A stretch of DNA of 14,984 nt from Nonlabens sp. (lineage in GTDB: Bacteria > Bacteroidota > Bacteroidia > Flavobacteriales > Flavobacteriaceae). Below are positions 1 to 6,835 of this stretch, one piece after another (position 1 is the first letter of the stretch; every line of letters starts with the position of its first letter). The notes below the pieces were generated by a model. The model was not told the origin of the DNA. It saw only the letters and a list, made by a program, of their open reading frames with translations, and did not search any database. Both the position numbers and the translations under genes were made by a program. Where the stretch lies: assembly GCA_023301395.1 (NCBI GenBank), contig JALZUY010000286.1, forward strand, positions 1-14,984. The letters run 5' to 3'.

Positions 1-233
1 ATTGCCCAGAGGCACTTCCTGGTGATATTGTAGAAATAGGTCTTGAGGTCAATAAATTTGGTAATTCGTCTATAGATTTAAAGTGTGAAGTACGTAATAA
101 GATGACCTATGAAACTATTATTACCATAGAAAACATCATTTTAGTAAATCTAGGAGAAGATGGAACACCGCTAGCTCACGGAAAGACAAAAGTAGAATAT
201 CAATCAGAACGTATGAAGAAAAAAGGCCTTTAA
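1..233 (+). CDS. Acyl-CoA thioesterase, C-terminal part (hotdog fold)
   Basis: This is the 3' end of a gene whose start lies before the window; the first complete codon is at position 3 and the gene stops with TAA at 231-233. The 76 visible residues begin CPEALPGDIVEIGLEVNKFG and continue with alternating hydrophobic strands, including an ILVNLGEDGTPLAHGKT segment. That pattern matches the C-terminal half of the 4-hydroxybenzoyl-CoA thioesterase/YbgC-like hotdog family. Such enzymes hydrolyse acyl-CoA thioesters in the cytoplasm. The catalytic acidic residue of the family lies further N-terminal and cannot be checked here. The assignment rests on recognition of the strand pattern only. The next gene starts 9 bases after the stop, so read-through is possible. 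Confidence 0.7.
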   Translation, partial: CPEALPGDIVEIGLEVNKFGNSSIDLKCEVRNKMTYETIITIENIILVNLGEDGTPLAHGKTKVEYQSERMKKKGL

Positions 234-242
234 AATATAATT

Positions 243-1211
243 ATGATTAAGAATATTTTTTTACTAATTATTCTATTTTCTCTTATTTTCAAGGGAAGTA
301 AAGAAGAATTAGTTCACAAAGATAAATTTGAATATTTAGGTTATAATAATGTCAAATTATATCTAAGATATCCTTTTTATAATGATGGTAATATTTCTAA
401 AGCTAAAGTAATTGCTCGACTTACTTCCCAATTAGCAGATATTAACAATTATCGTGACACAATTATTTTAGAATTTAATACGGGTTCTTACTTTAGAAAT
501 AAAAAAATCGAAATTTTAGAAAAAACATCTGAGAAATCTGAACAGTTGATTACTATAGGCAATAGTTTTAAGACTGATTCAATATTGTTAAATAAGCAAC
601 AAAGATACAAAGACACTAAAATATTGGCTTACAGGCAACAAGTAGATCAAATTGATGTTTTAAATTCTTTGAAAGTAATTAATTTTGGTTTAAAAAATCA
701 ATTTAAGTCTGTCGTTAATGTTGCTAGTCTGAAAGATTACTATGGGGATTCTTTAATATCATTCCCTATTTATTTTAAAAGTTTAAGCATTAAAAAGATG
801 AAATTTTTAAAACTGGAAAATAATGCCGAGGAAATAAAAGCTATTCTAAACTCAAGAACTCTTATAGATAGTGTTAAAAATGTAAATTTATATTTTAAAA
901 ATAATACTTACATTCTAGAAAATGAAAATGTAAAAACTGAAATAAATAGTATCAATAGTTTGATTAAATTACCAGATGGTATTTTGATAGCTACTGACAA
1001 TCAAACCATTATGTACCTCGGGAATTTAGATAACTCTACAACAAAATTTGATTTAAAACACAAGTTTATCAAACCGTTATTCCATTCTAAAATAAGAACT
1101 CCAAAAATGAACAAGGAGTTAGAAGTAGGACAGTACTATATTGCTCCTCAATTTTATAGTAAACATTATTACATTTTGGACACTAACAGAAATACGTTAA
1201 CTCAATTCTAA
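243..1211 (+). CDS. Hypothetical secreted protein, very AT-rich
   Basis: I do not recognise this 322-residue protein. The first 18 residues (MIKNIFLLIILFSLIFKG) are a hydrophobic signal peptide or anchor without a lipobox cysteine, so it is probably periplasmic or membrane-tethered. The rest is rich in Lys, Asn, Ile and Leu, with strand-like segments; the C-terminal part (about residues 245-322: DGILIATDNQTIMYLG, then QYYIAPQF and HYYILDTN) reads like beta-propeller or beta-sandwich blades, but this is only an impression. Base composition by eye is about one quarter G+C in sampled lines, clearly lower than the flavoprotein gene downstream at about 35-40%. It starts 9 bases after the thioesterase and has no clear promoter of its own. 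Its stop overlaps the stop of the convergent DUF3817 gene. Confidence 0.7.
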   Translation: MIKNIFLLIILFSLIFKGSKEELVHKDKFEYLGYNNVKLYLRYPFYNDGNISKAKVIARLTSQLADINNYRDTIILEFNTGSYFRNKKIEILEKTSEKSEQLITIGNSFKTDSILLNKQQRYKDTKILAYRQQVDQIDVLNSLKVINFGLKNQFKSVVNVASLKDYYGDSLISFPIYFKSLSIKKMKFLKLENNAEEIKAILNSRTLIDSVKNVNLYFKNNTYILENENVKTEINSINSLIKLPDGILIATDNQTIMYLGNLDNSTTKFDLKHKFIKPLFHSKIRTPKMNKELEVGQYYIAPQFYSKHYYILDTNRNTLTQF

Positions 1212-1495
1212 ACCTTCAACTCTTTCTCTAAATACTCACGTTCCATCCAGAAAGTTCCAAAAGGAACAATAGACATCGCAATTACAATAAGAAGTGTTTT
1301 AAAATTCCATTTAATCAATTGAGAAACTATGATAGCAATTACGATGTAAGAAAGGAATAAAACCCCATGAGCCATTCCTATAATCTTATTAGGCATTCCC
1401 ATTCCGCCCATATATTTTAGGGGCATAGTTACAAAAAGGATAAGAAGGAATGAGTAACCTTCGGCAATAGCAAGATATTTGAAAAACTTAATCAT
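1208..1495 (-). CDS. DUF3817 family small membrane protein
   Basis: This 95-residue integral membrane protein starts MIKFFKYLAIAEGYSFLLIL. It has three hydrophobic segments at about residues 5-25, 38-60 and 66-86, and the family features AEG.S near the N-terminus and GMAHGVLF in the second helix. These match DUF3817 (YdzA-like), whose function is unknown. The open frame extends upstream to an ATG at 1570, but a perfect -7 element (TATCTTTG, minus strand, 1516-1523) lies inside that extension. The ATG at 1493-1495 also gives the usual family length, so I chose it. The C-terminus is charged (MEREYLEKELKV). The stop codon overlaps that of the convergent secreted-protein gene by 4 bases (CTAA). 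Confidence 0.85.
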   Translation of the reverse strand: MIKFFKYLAIAEGYSFLLILFVTMPLKYMGGMGMPNKIIGMAHGVLFLSYIVIAIIVSQLIKWNFKTLLIVIAMSIVPFGTFWMEREYLEKELKV

Positions 1496-1515
1496 AATAA
1501 GTATTGATAAGATTG

Positions 1516-1523
1516 CAAAGATA
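1516..1523 (-). promoter_or_regulatory. -7 promoter element for DUF3817 gene
   Basis: The minus strand reads TATCTTTG, a perfect match to the Bacteroidota TAnnTTTG element. It sits 20 bases upstream of the ATG at 1495, giving a leader of about 15 bases. No convincing TTG -33 element is seen at the usual spacing. It decides the start of the DUF3817 gene, because an upstream ATG at 1570 would not be transcribed from here. Confidence 0.6.
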
Positions 1524-1618
1524 AGTCCTGTATGATGGAGATGAATATTATTCCAGTTGCAAATGGGCAATTGTTGGTAAAATATTTGTTAAAATCTGAG
1601 ACATTTAGAAGGAGCCAT

Positions 1619-1626
1619 TATCTTTG
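1619..1626 (+). promoter_or_regulatory. -7 promoter element for FAD oxidoreductase
   Basis: TATCTTTG matches TAnnTTTG and ends 18 bases before the ATG at 1645. A CTG at 1596-1598, with a 20-base spacer, is a weak candidate for the -33 element. The intergenic region 1496-1644 thus carries two divergent promoters, this one and the DUF3817 promoter on the other strand. Confidence 0.6.
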
Positions 1627-1644
1627 CCGGCATAAATTAAATTT

Positions 1645-2889
1645 ATGTCTCAAAATAATCCAACTATTCATATTATAGGTACTGGCGTGAGTGGACTTGC
1701 TGCTGCAATTACACTTAAAAACACAGGTTATAATGCACAACTTATAGAACAATCTAGTTCTGTAGGTGGACGTGTTAAAACTACTGTGCAAGATCATATG
1801 AAATTGGATCACGGCTTTCAAGTGTTGTTGAATCAGTATCCTGCAGCGCAAGAGTTTTTAGATTTAGATGCCTTGAAGTTGAGATCATTTAGTCCAGCTT
1901 CTATCGTTTTTATAGATGGTAAAAAACATGTTATAGGTGATGCTCAACGTGACTTCAGTTATGCGTGGAGTACTGTGGTTGCTGGAGTAGGTAATTTAGG
2001 AGATAAATGGAAAGTGTTTACGCTTTCGCGAAAGCTAAAACAAAAAAGCCTTACAGACATATTTGCTAGTCCAGAGAAAACCACATTAAGTTATTTACAA
2101 GATTATGGTTTTAGCGACAAGATGATTCAAAGCTTTTTCAAGCCTTTTTATACTGGGATATTTCTTGAAACAGAATTACAAACGAGCAGTCGCATGTTTG
2201 AATTTGTTTTTAAAATGTTCAGTTTAGGAAATGCAACTATTCCAGCAGCAGGAATTCAAGCAATTCCACAACAAATGGCTGCTCACTTAAAAGGCCAAAT
2301 ACTTTTTAATACAACCGTAAAAGAAGTAGTAGGAGATAGCATCCATTTATCAAACGGCGAAACTTTAAAAAGTGATTTCACCATTATCGCCACACCTGCA
2401 GATTCTCTTGTGCCTAACTTAAAAGATACAGAAAAGGAATGGCATAGTGTTCAAACACTTTATTTTGATACAGATGAACATGGCTTTGATAAACCTACCA
2501 TTGGTTTAATTGCTGGCCAAAATTGTTTGAGTAATAACTTCCATTTCTTAAATGATATTTTTGAAAATCATCCTAAAGTCATAAGTGTGAGCGTGGTTGC
2601 AAAACATAAATTAAGTAACGACCAACTTGAAGAACGTGTGCGCAAAGAATTAAGTGAGCAAGCAAACCTAAGTGCTGGAGATTTAATTAAGATTATAGAC
2701 ATCAAAAAGGCATTGCCTACGTTCGAGAGTATTCAATATGCAATGACACCTACAGAGACGCAACTTACTCAAAATATATTCCTAGCTGGAGATCAACTGA
2801 GTAATGCTTCTTTAAATGCAGCGATGCTTAATGGTAAAGCAGCCGCGCTTGCTGTAATTGCAAAAATTGAAGGAAATCAACTTGTATAA
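1645..2889 (+). CDS. FAD-dependent oxidoreductase, amine oxidase/CrtI-like
   Basis: This 414-residue flavoprotein opens with a dinucleotide-binding fold: HIIGTGVSGLAAAITL at residues 9-24 (GxGxxG at 12-17), an acidic Glu35 ending the second strand, and the second signature GGRVKT at 41-46 followed by DHGFQ at 55-59. The C-terminal FAD motif is NIFLAGDQLSNASLNAAMLN (377-396). This layout is that of the amine oxidase/protoporphyrinogen oxidase/phytoene desaturase superfamily. The substrate cannot be told from sequence. There are no membrane helices, so it is probably cytosolic or peripheral. No carotenoid or haem gene lies beside it to guide the assignment. It has its own promoter, and its stop abuts the stop of the convergent MscS gene with no spacer. 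A copy of the GCTTTCGCGAAAGC palindrome lies inside the reading frame, encoding LSRK. Confidence 0.85.
   Translation: MSQNNPTIHIIGTGVSGLAAAITLKNTGYNAQLIEQSSSVGGRVKTTVQDHMKLDHGFQVLLNQYPAAQEFLDLDALKLRSFSPASIVFIDGKKHVIGDAQRDFSYAWSTVVAGVGNLGDKWKVFTLSRKLKQKSLTDIFASPEKTTLSYLQDYGFSDKMIQSFFKPFYTGIFLETELQTSSRMFEFVFKMFSLGNATIPAAGIQAIPQQMAAHLKGQILFNTTVKEVVGDSIHLSNGETLKSDFTIIATPADSLVPNLKDTEKEWHSVQTLYFDTDEHGFDKPTIGLIAGQNCLSNNFHFLNDIFENHPKVISVSVVAKHKLSNDQLEERVRKELSEQANLSAGDLIKIIDIKKALPTFESIQYAMTPTETQLTQNIFLAGDQLSNASLNAAMLNGKAAALAVIAKIEGNQLV
2022..2035. repeat. GCTTTCGCGAAAGC palindrome, copy within a gene
   Basis: This is a perfect 14-base palindrome inside the FAD oxidoreductase gene, read as codons for LSRK (ctt tcg cga aag). 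The preceding C at 2021 gives 15 bases shared with the intergenic copy at 9791. It is one of three exact copies in the window. Confidence 0.8.
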
Positions 2890-3444
2890 TTATCTCGCTG
2901 TAGGATCAGCATCATCGTGATTTTTATCAAAAACAGATTCCTTTTTACTTCCTAGAATACTAACTCCTTTTTGCATTAAAAGGTTATTAGGATAAGTAAT
3001 CATCTCACCATCGTTTGTTTTAAGAATGGTGTAGAACCCTTTGATATCTTCGATAATAGCAGTAACAGGTAAATCTTTATCATGGACTCTAATACGATCA
3101 CCTATTTTAAAAGGAAAGGCAAAGTATAGAATAAAGCTAGCCGTAAAGTTGCTAAGAATACTCCAACTTGCAAATAAGGCAACTCCTATCACTGCAAACG
3201 TAGAAGCAAGAGTAGTCCAAAAACCGTCTCTAGAGATTCCCCAAACAAAAATAATAGATATAGTTGCGAGTGACCAGAGTAGATATCCTACATATCTATT
3301 GATATACTGCCTTCTCAATTTAGAACGATTGAGATCCCTAGAGAGTTTTGCAGCACTCCATATGACAAAACGGTGAACAACTATTGTTAGTACAAGAATC
3401 GATATGGTAAAAATAACTTCTGTACGGCTTATTAACTCCATCAT
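2890..3444 (-). CDS. Short MscS-type mechanosensitive channel
   Basis: The 184-residue protein has hydrophobic segments at about 8-30 and 52-70. A Gly/Ala-rich pore-like helix follows at about 78-110, then the MscS hallmark PFKIGDRIRV at 111-120, a small beta domain (VTAIIEDIKGFYTILKTNDG) and the YPNN turn at 151-154. These are features of the MscS family, which gates ion and solute efflux under membrane tension. It is much shorter than E. coli MscS (286 residues) and seems to end soon after the beta domain, lacking the C-terminal vestibule part; the tail (about 165-184) is polar and probably disordered. The ATG at 3444 overlaps the stop of the upstream lipoprotein gene (ATGA), which suggests translational coupling. 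A second ATG follows immediately. Confidence 0.85.
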   Translation of the reverse strand: MMELISRTEVIFTISILVLTIVVHRFVIWSAAKLSRDLNRSKLRRQYINRYVGYLLWSLATISIIFVWGISRDGFWTTLASTFAVIGVALFASWSILSNFTASFILYFAFPFKIGDRIRVHDKDLPVTAIIEDIKGFYTILKTNDGEMITYPNNLLMQKGVSILGSKKESVFDKNHDDADPTAR

Positions 3445-4361
3445 AACCCTAAGCTATCTCTTAATACTTCGTGTTTATTGCTGTTTTGTGACCAGTAAGG
3501 AGTATTCAATGTCTTTATTAATGTTCCTGTGGATACTGCAGGCTTGCCACCATCACTGTAACGTTCCATCCACGTTAGAATTTTATAAGGAGCCTCTTTT
3601 TCCACCTTAAAAGCGATAATACGATCTAGATCTTTATATCTTATGCTGTATAAATAGCCATCTTCTATTTCTTTAAAAGATGCTGTTGCATTATAAGCTC
3701 TAGTCTCAACGTGTTTTAATCTTAAATACTCAGCACTAGGAATCACTTTAAGCTCGCCAGTAGGCATCTCACTAGGATTCAATCGCAGTTGTACTGGAAT
3801 TTGATTCTCAGTCATTACATTTTCCACTTCCATTTTATAATCAGTCTCAGATTGGAAATAGGAGAATTGTTCGATATCATATACAGCCTCATTTTGATTC
3901 AATTGCATATAAGTATGACCACACCATTCTTGAATACTTGAAGAAATTTTGAGTGCATTATCCTTTTTATCTAAAGGAAGGAACGTGCTGCTCATAATAG
4001 AATAAGGATAAATCCCAGTATTAAAATCACGCGTTACATTAAGTTTCATAACAGGTCTAGAATCTTCATCTGGACGGTCTGCTTTTACTTCGTCAATAGT
4101 GTCAAATGGTTCTGTTACAAATATCATCACCGCTTTTCCATTTCGCATTTCGCCATAACGGGATTGTGATAATTCATAACTAGAAATTTCGGCAGTGCCG
4201 CTGTACCAGTAATCTTTAAATTCTTGAGTTAAGTTTGTGTCTTCTAGATTGTTAAATCTTTCTTGCTTTTCTTCTACATCTACAACATCAGTTGTTGAAG
4301 GCGAATTACAAGAAAAAATAAAAGCAAAAACTGGAATAATTAAGAATCTTTTCATAGCCAT
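3441..4361 (-). CDS. Conserved lipoprotein of unknown function
   Basis: This 306-residue protein has a lipoprotein signal peptide: KRF, then a hydrophobic stretch ending FIFSC with Cys18 as the likely lipidated residue. The following Asn/Ser/Pro/Thr tail suggests export to the outer or inner membrane. The body has recognisable conserved-looking stretches (EFKDYWYSGTAEISSYELSQ, YPYSIMSSTF, QEWCGHTYMQL). I recall Flavobacteriia homologues labelled 'septum formation inhibitor Maf', but this protein has no resemblance to the roughly 190-residue Maf nucleotide pyrophosphatase, so I would not transfer that name. The start could be the ATG at 4361 (MAMKRF) or at 4355 (MKRF); the promoter lies just upstream of both. 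It is the first gene of a two-gene unit with MscS. Confidence 0.75.
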   Translation of the reverse strand: MAMKRFLIIPVFAFIFSCNSPSTTDVVDVEEKQERFNNLEDTNLTQEFKDYWYSGTAEISSYELSQSRYGEMRNGKAVMIFVTEPFDTIDEVKADRPDEDSRPVMKLNVTRDFNTGIYPYSIMSSTFLPLDKKDNALKISSSIQEWCGHTYMQLNQNEAVYDIEQFSYFQSETDYKMEVENVMTENQIPVQLRLNPSEMPTGELKVIPSAEYLRLKHVETRAYNATASFKEIEDGYLYSIRYKDLDRIIAFKVEKEAPYKILTWMERYSDGGKPAVSTGTLIKTLNTPYWSQNSNKHEVLRDSLGL

Positions 4362-4372
4362 TTGTATTTGCC

Positions 4373-4380
4373 CAAAGATA
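4373..4380 (-). promoter_or_regulatory. -7 promoter element for lipoprotein-MscS unit
   Basis: The minus strand reads TATCTTTG, a perfect TAnnTTTG, ending 11 bases before the ATG at 4361. The leader would be about 6-12 bases, depending on which of the two ATGs is used. No clear TTG is seen at -33. Confidence 0.6.
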
Positions 4381-4482
4381 GTTCTTGTACAAGGAATAGC
4401 TTTTAAAACGGCGTTAACTCTTTACTATAACTTGTCTAGATACTTTATGATTTCTCTAGTACCATAAACCGATTAATTGTAC

Positions 4483-4490
4483 AATTTTTG
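4483..4490 (+). promoter_or_regulatory. Possible -7 element for alcohol dehydrogenase
   Basis: AATTTTTG matches TAnnTTTG at all but the first base and ends 18 bases before the ATG at 4509, the same placement as in the FAD oxidoreductase gene. The match is weak. Confidence 0.35.
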
Positions 4491-4508
4491 CAATCTCAAA
4501 AGTAGATT

Positions 4509-5552
4509 ATGAAAGAAGTAAAAGCATATGGTGCAGCAGCTAATGATGCACCTTTAAAGGAAATAAATATTGAACGTCGTGATTTATTAGATAATGATGT
4601 ATCCATTGATATTACTTATTGTGGTGTATGTCACAGTGATATTCACGCAAAATTAAACGATTGGGGAAATGCAAAATACCCTATCGTTCCAGGACATGAG
4701 ATTATAGGTAAAGTAACTGCAATTGGTAAAGATGTAACTTCTCATAAAATAGGTGATTTAGTAGGAGTAGGTTGTATGGTAGATTCTTGTCAAGAATGCA
4801 GCGCCTGTAAAGAAGATCAAGAAATGTGGTGCGAGAATGGCTCTACAAGTACTTATAACAGTAAAGACAAGCATATAGGTGGTCACACATTAGGTGGTTA
4901 CTCAAAAGAGATTGTAGTAAGAGATGAGTTTGTGCTTCAAGTACCTACTAATCTAGATACTAAATCAGTAGCGCCACTTTTATGTGCAGGAATAACAACT
5001 TATTCACCTTTGAAACACTGGAAAGTGAAGAAAGGTGATAAAGTAGGAATTGTAGGTTTAGGTGGTTTAGGACACATGGGAATTAAGTTTGCAGCCGCTA
5101 TGGGTGCTATAACTGTAATGATTACCACTAGTTCTAAAAAAGCTAAAGATGCTAAAAGACTAGGAGCAACTCAGGTAATTATCTCTAAGGATAAAGACCA
5201 AATGAAAGAACACAACAATACGTTTGACTTCATTTTGAATACCATTCCAGTAGGTCACGATGTGAATCCATATCTAGCACTTCTTAAAAGAGATAGTACA
5301 ATGTGTTTAGTAGGCGCCATTGAACCGCTTGAAAATATTCACGGAGCAAACTTAATCTTAAGAAGAAAAAACCTTGCTGGTTCACTAATCGGTGGAATTA
5401 AAGAAACACAAGAAATGTTAGATTTCTGTGGTGAGCACAACATCACATCAGACGTAGAGGTGATTGATATGCAAGATATCAATACTGCATTCCAGCGTGT
5501 ACAAGATAACGATGTGAAATACCGTTTTGTTATAGACATGGCAACTTTGTAG
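4509..5552 (+). CDS. Zinc-dependent NAD(P) alcohol dehydrogenase, CAD-like
   Basis: This 347-residue medium-chain dehydrogenase has the full zinc machinery. The catalytic ligands are Cys38 (CGVCHSD), His63-Glu64 (PGHE) and Cys159 (LLCAG). The structural zinc is bound by Cys94, Cys97, Cys100 and Cys108. The Rossmann motif GLGGLGHMG lies at 183-191, and the end of the second strand (TTSSKKAKDAK) has Ser and Lys rather than an acid, which favours NADPH. The overall pattern is that of the cinnamyl-alcohol dehydrogenase/YahK group, which reduces a broad range of aldehydes to alcohols in the cytosol. The length is typical. It appears monocistronic, being followed by a palindrome and a terminator hairpin. 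The natural substrate is not evident. Confidence 0.92.
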   Translation: MKEVKAYGAAANDAPLKEINIERRDLLDNDVSIDITYCGVCHSDIHAKLNDWGNAKYPIVPGHEIIGKVTAIGKDVTSHKIGDLVGVGCMVDSCQECSACKEDQEMWCENGSTSTYNSKDKHIGGHTLGGYSKEIVVRDEFVLQVPTNLDTKSVAPLLCAGITTYSPLKHWKVKKGDKVGIVGLGGLGHMGIKFAAAMGAITVMITTSSKKAKDAKRLGATQVIISKDKDQMKEHNNTFDFILNTIPVGHDVNPYLALLKRDSTMCLVGAIEPLENIHGANLILRRKNLAGSLIGGIKETQEMLDFCGEHNITSDVEVIDMQDINTAFQRVQDNDVKYRFVIDMATL

Positions 5553-5557
5553 TATCA

Positions 5558-5573
5558 AGCTTTCGCGAAAGCG
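5558..5573. repeat. GCTTTCGCGAAAGC palindrome, copy after alcohol dehydrogenase
   Basis: The sequence AGCTTTCGCGAAAGCG has a perfect 14-base palindromic core at 5559-5572, starting 6 bases after the alcohol dehydrogenase stop. It has no T-tract and so is not a classical terminator; the terminator hairpin lies about 30 bases further on. Confidence 0.8.
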
Positions 5574-5599
5574 TTCTATAAATAATAAATCAAAATACC

Positions 5600-5632
5600 A
5601 AACCTCACAAGTTTCTATAACCTGTGAGGTTT
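5600..5632 (+). terminator. Terminator hairpin after alcohol dehydrogenase
   Basis: AAACCTCACA (5600-5609) pairs perfectly with TGTGAGGTTT (5623-5632) around a 13-base loop. The right arm ends in a short T run (TTTTCTT). It lies 47 bases after the dehydrogenase stop, as expected for a rho-independent terminator. The T-run is short, and the hairpin is close to symmetrical (A run on the left), so it may also act on the other strand. Confidence 0.65.
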
Positions 5633-5654
5633 TCTTATTATATAAATATTGATT

Positions 5655-5678
5655 GTCCGATCGAGCGTAGTCGAGAAC
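5655..5678. repeat. Bacteroidota-type CGAGCGTAGTCGAG repeat fragment
   Basis: The sequence around TCGAGCGTAGTCGAGAACC resembles a short dispersed intergenic sequence often seen in Flavobacteriia genomes (CTCGACTACGCTCGA on the other strand). This is from memory; only one copy is present here. It contains two TCGA arms. Together with the palindrome and hairpin it makes up most of the 230-base gap 5553-5782. Confidence 0.45.
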
Positions 5679-5750
5679 CAAAACGATAAGACTTCAAAAT
5701 ATCTAAATCAACGTTTCCTACAACCATTTTTAAAAACCATCTGTATAGTT

Positions 5751-5758
5751 TAGCTTTA
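5751..5758 (+). promoter_or_regulatory. Possible -7 element for lpxD
   Basis: TAGCTTTA matches TAnnTTTG except for the last base and ends 24 bases before the lpxD ATG. It is the only candidate in the 100 bases upstream that comes close. No TTG is seen at the expected spacing. Confidence 0.3.
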
Positions 5759-5782
5759 CGAATCTAATAAAAAAGCTAACTA

Positions 5783-6772
5783 ATGAATTCATATACAGCT
5801 CAACAAATTTGTGATGTTCTACAAGGAACTATTCTAGGTCAAACGACTCAAAACATCACAGGAATAGAAGAAATCACCAAAGCTAGTGCTACTGATTTAA
5901 CCTTTATAGGTAATCGCAAGTACGCAAAACTATGGGCAGATTCTAATGCAGCTGTTGCGATTGTAAATGATAATATAGAATTAGAACCTGGCGATAATCG
6001 CGTGTTGATCAAAGTAAAAAACGCAGATCTTGCTATGGCAAATATGCTCGAGGCATTTTTACCACCAACTCCAGTCTTTGATACTGATATTCATCCTACG
6101 GCTATTATTCATGAAACGGTATCCTTAGGGAAAGGTGTGCAAATAGGAGCACATTGTTATGTAGGTAAGAATGTAACGTTAGGTGATGGAGTATTGCTGT
6201 ATCACAATGTAAGCGTGTTTGATGACACGACTATAGGTGCACAAACAGTTGCATGGTCAGGAACTGTGATTAGAGAACGTTCTGTAATAGGTGCACAATG
6301 TATTTTTCATAATAATGTAAGTATAGGTGCAGATGGCTTTGGTTATAGACCAGCAGACGATGGTCGTGGACTCGTTAAGATTCCGCATATAGGAAATGTA
6401 GTGATAGGAAACGCTGTAGAAATAGGGGCAAACTCTTGTGTAGATAGAGCAAAGTTTAATTCAACCATCATAGGTGATGGATGTAAGATTGATAATCTAG
6501 TTCAAATTGCACATAACTGCGTGATGGGAAGAAGTTGTATTATGGCCGGTCATAGTGGATTGGCTGGATCTGTTACACTTGGCGATGGAGTAATCATAGG
6601 TGGAAGTGCCTCTATAAAAGATCACACAACTATAGAATCTGGAGCAACTGTAGGCGCAGGAAGTGGTGTTTTAAATAACGTAGCCGCTGGCAAAACAGTT
6701 CTAGGCTATCCAGCTACCGATGCTCGTGAGATGCTCAAACAATGGGTTGCGTTACGTAAACTTGCTAAATAA
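5783..6772 (+). CDS. lpxD: UDP-3-O-acylglucosamine N-acyltransferase LpxD
   Basis: LpxD adds the second 3-hydroxyacyl chain to UDP-3-O-acyl-glucosamine in the third step of lipid A synthesis, using acyl-ACP in the cytoplasm. The 329-residue protein has the LpxD N-terminal domain (about 1-100, with the ADLTFIGN-like segment TDLTFIGNRKY at 38-48). A left-handed beta-helix of hexapeptide repeats follows from about 103 to 300. Signature stretches are IGADGFGYRP (181-190), IPHIGNVVIGNAVEIGAN (200-217), and NLVQIAHN (238-245), in which His244 is the expected catalytic base; a second family-type His is at 281. The C-terminal helix ends ALRKLAK. It stands alone here rather than beside lpxC-fabZ or lpxA, so it could be a second LpxD-type acyltransferase. 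The AGHSGLAGS turn region also differs from the AAQ.GIAGS form I recall for the main copy. Confidence 0.87.
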   Translation: MNSYTAQQICDVLQGTILGQTTQNITGIEEITKASATDLTFIGNRKYAKLWADSNAAVAIVNDNIELEPGDNRVLIKVKNADLAMANMLEAFLPPTPVFDTDIHPTAIIHETVSLGKGVQIGAHCYVGKNVTLGDGVLLYHNVSVFDDTTIGAQTVAWSGTVIRERSVIGAQCIFHNNVSIGADGFGYRPADDGRGLVKIPHIGNVVIGNAVEIGANSCVDRAKFNSTIIGDGCKIDNLVQIAHNCVMGRSCIMAGHSGLAGSVTLGDGVIIGGSASIKDHTTIESGATVGAGSGVLNNVAAGKTVLGYPATDAREMLKQWVALRKLAK

Positions 6773-6805
6773 TTCTTTTTACTGATTTTAAAGTGATTAA
6801 TAGAC

Positions 6806-6813
6806 TACTTTTG
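6806..6813 (+). promoter_or_regulatory. -7 promoter element for J/KTSC-SDR-EamA unit
   Basis: TACTTTTG matches TAnnTTTG and ends 22 bases before the ATG at 6836. A CTG at 6782-6784, with a 21-base spacer, is a possible degenerate -33 element. No terminator is seen between the lpxD stop at 6772 and this promoter, so read-through from lpxD is also possible. Confidence 0.55.
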
Positions 6814-6835
6814 CACGCTATAAAAAAAGCAGTAA

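Noticed and set aside
1496..1570. N-terminal extension of the DUF3817 gene to an ATG at 1570
   Set aside because: A perfect TATCTTTG -7 element on the same strand lies inside it, and the shorter start gives the usual family N-terminus.
3041..3376. Plus-strand open frame of 111 codons
   Set aside because: It is a shadow of the MscS gene in the opposite strand; no domain or membrane pattern of its own.
3404..3610. Plus-strand open frame of 68 codons
   Set aside because: It lies entirely across the MscS/lipoprotein junction, which is well supported on the minus strand; its translation has no recognisable features.
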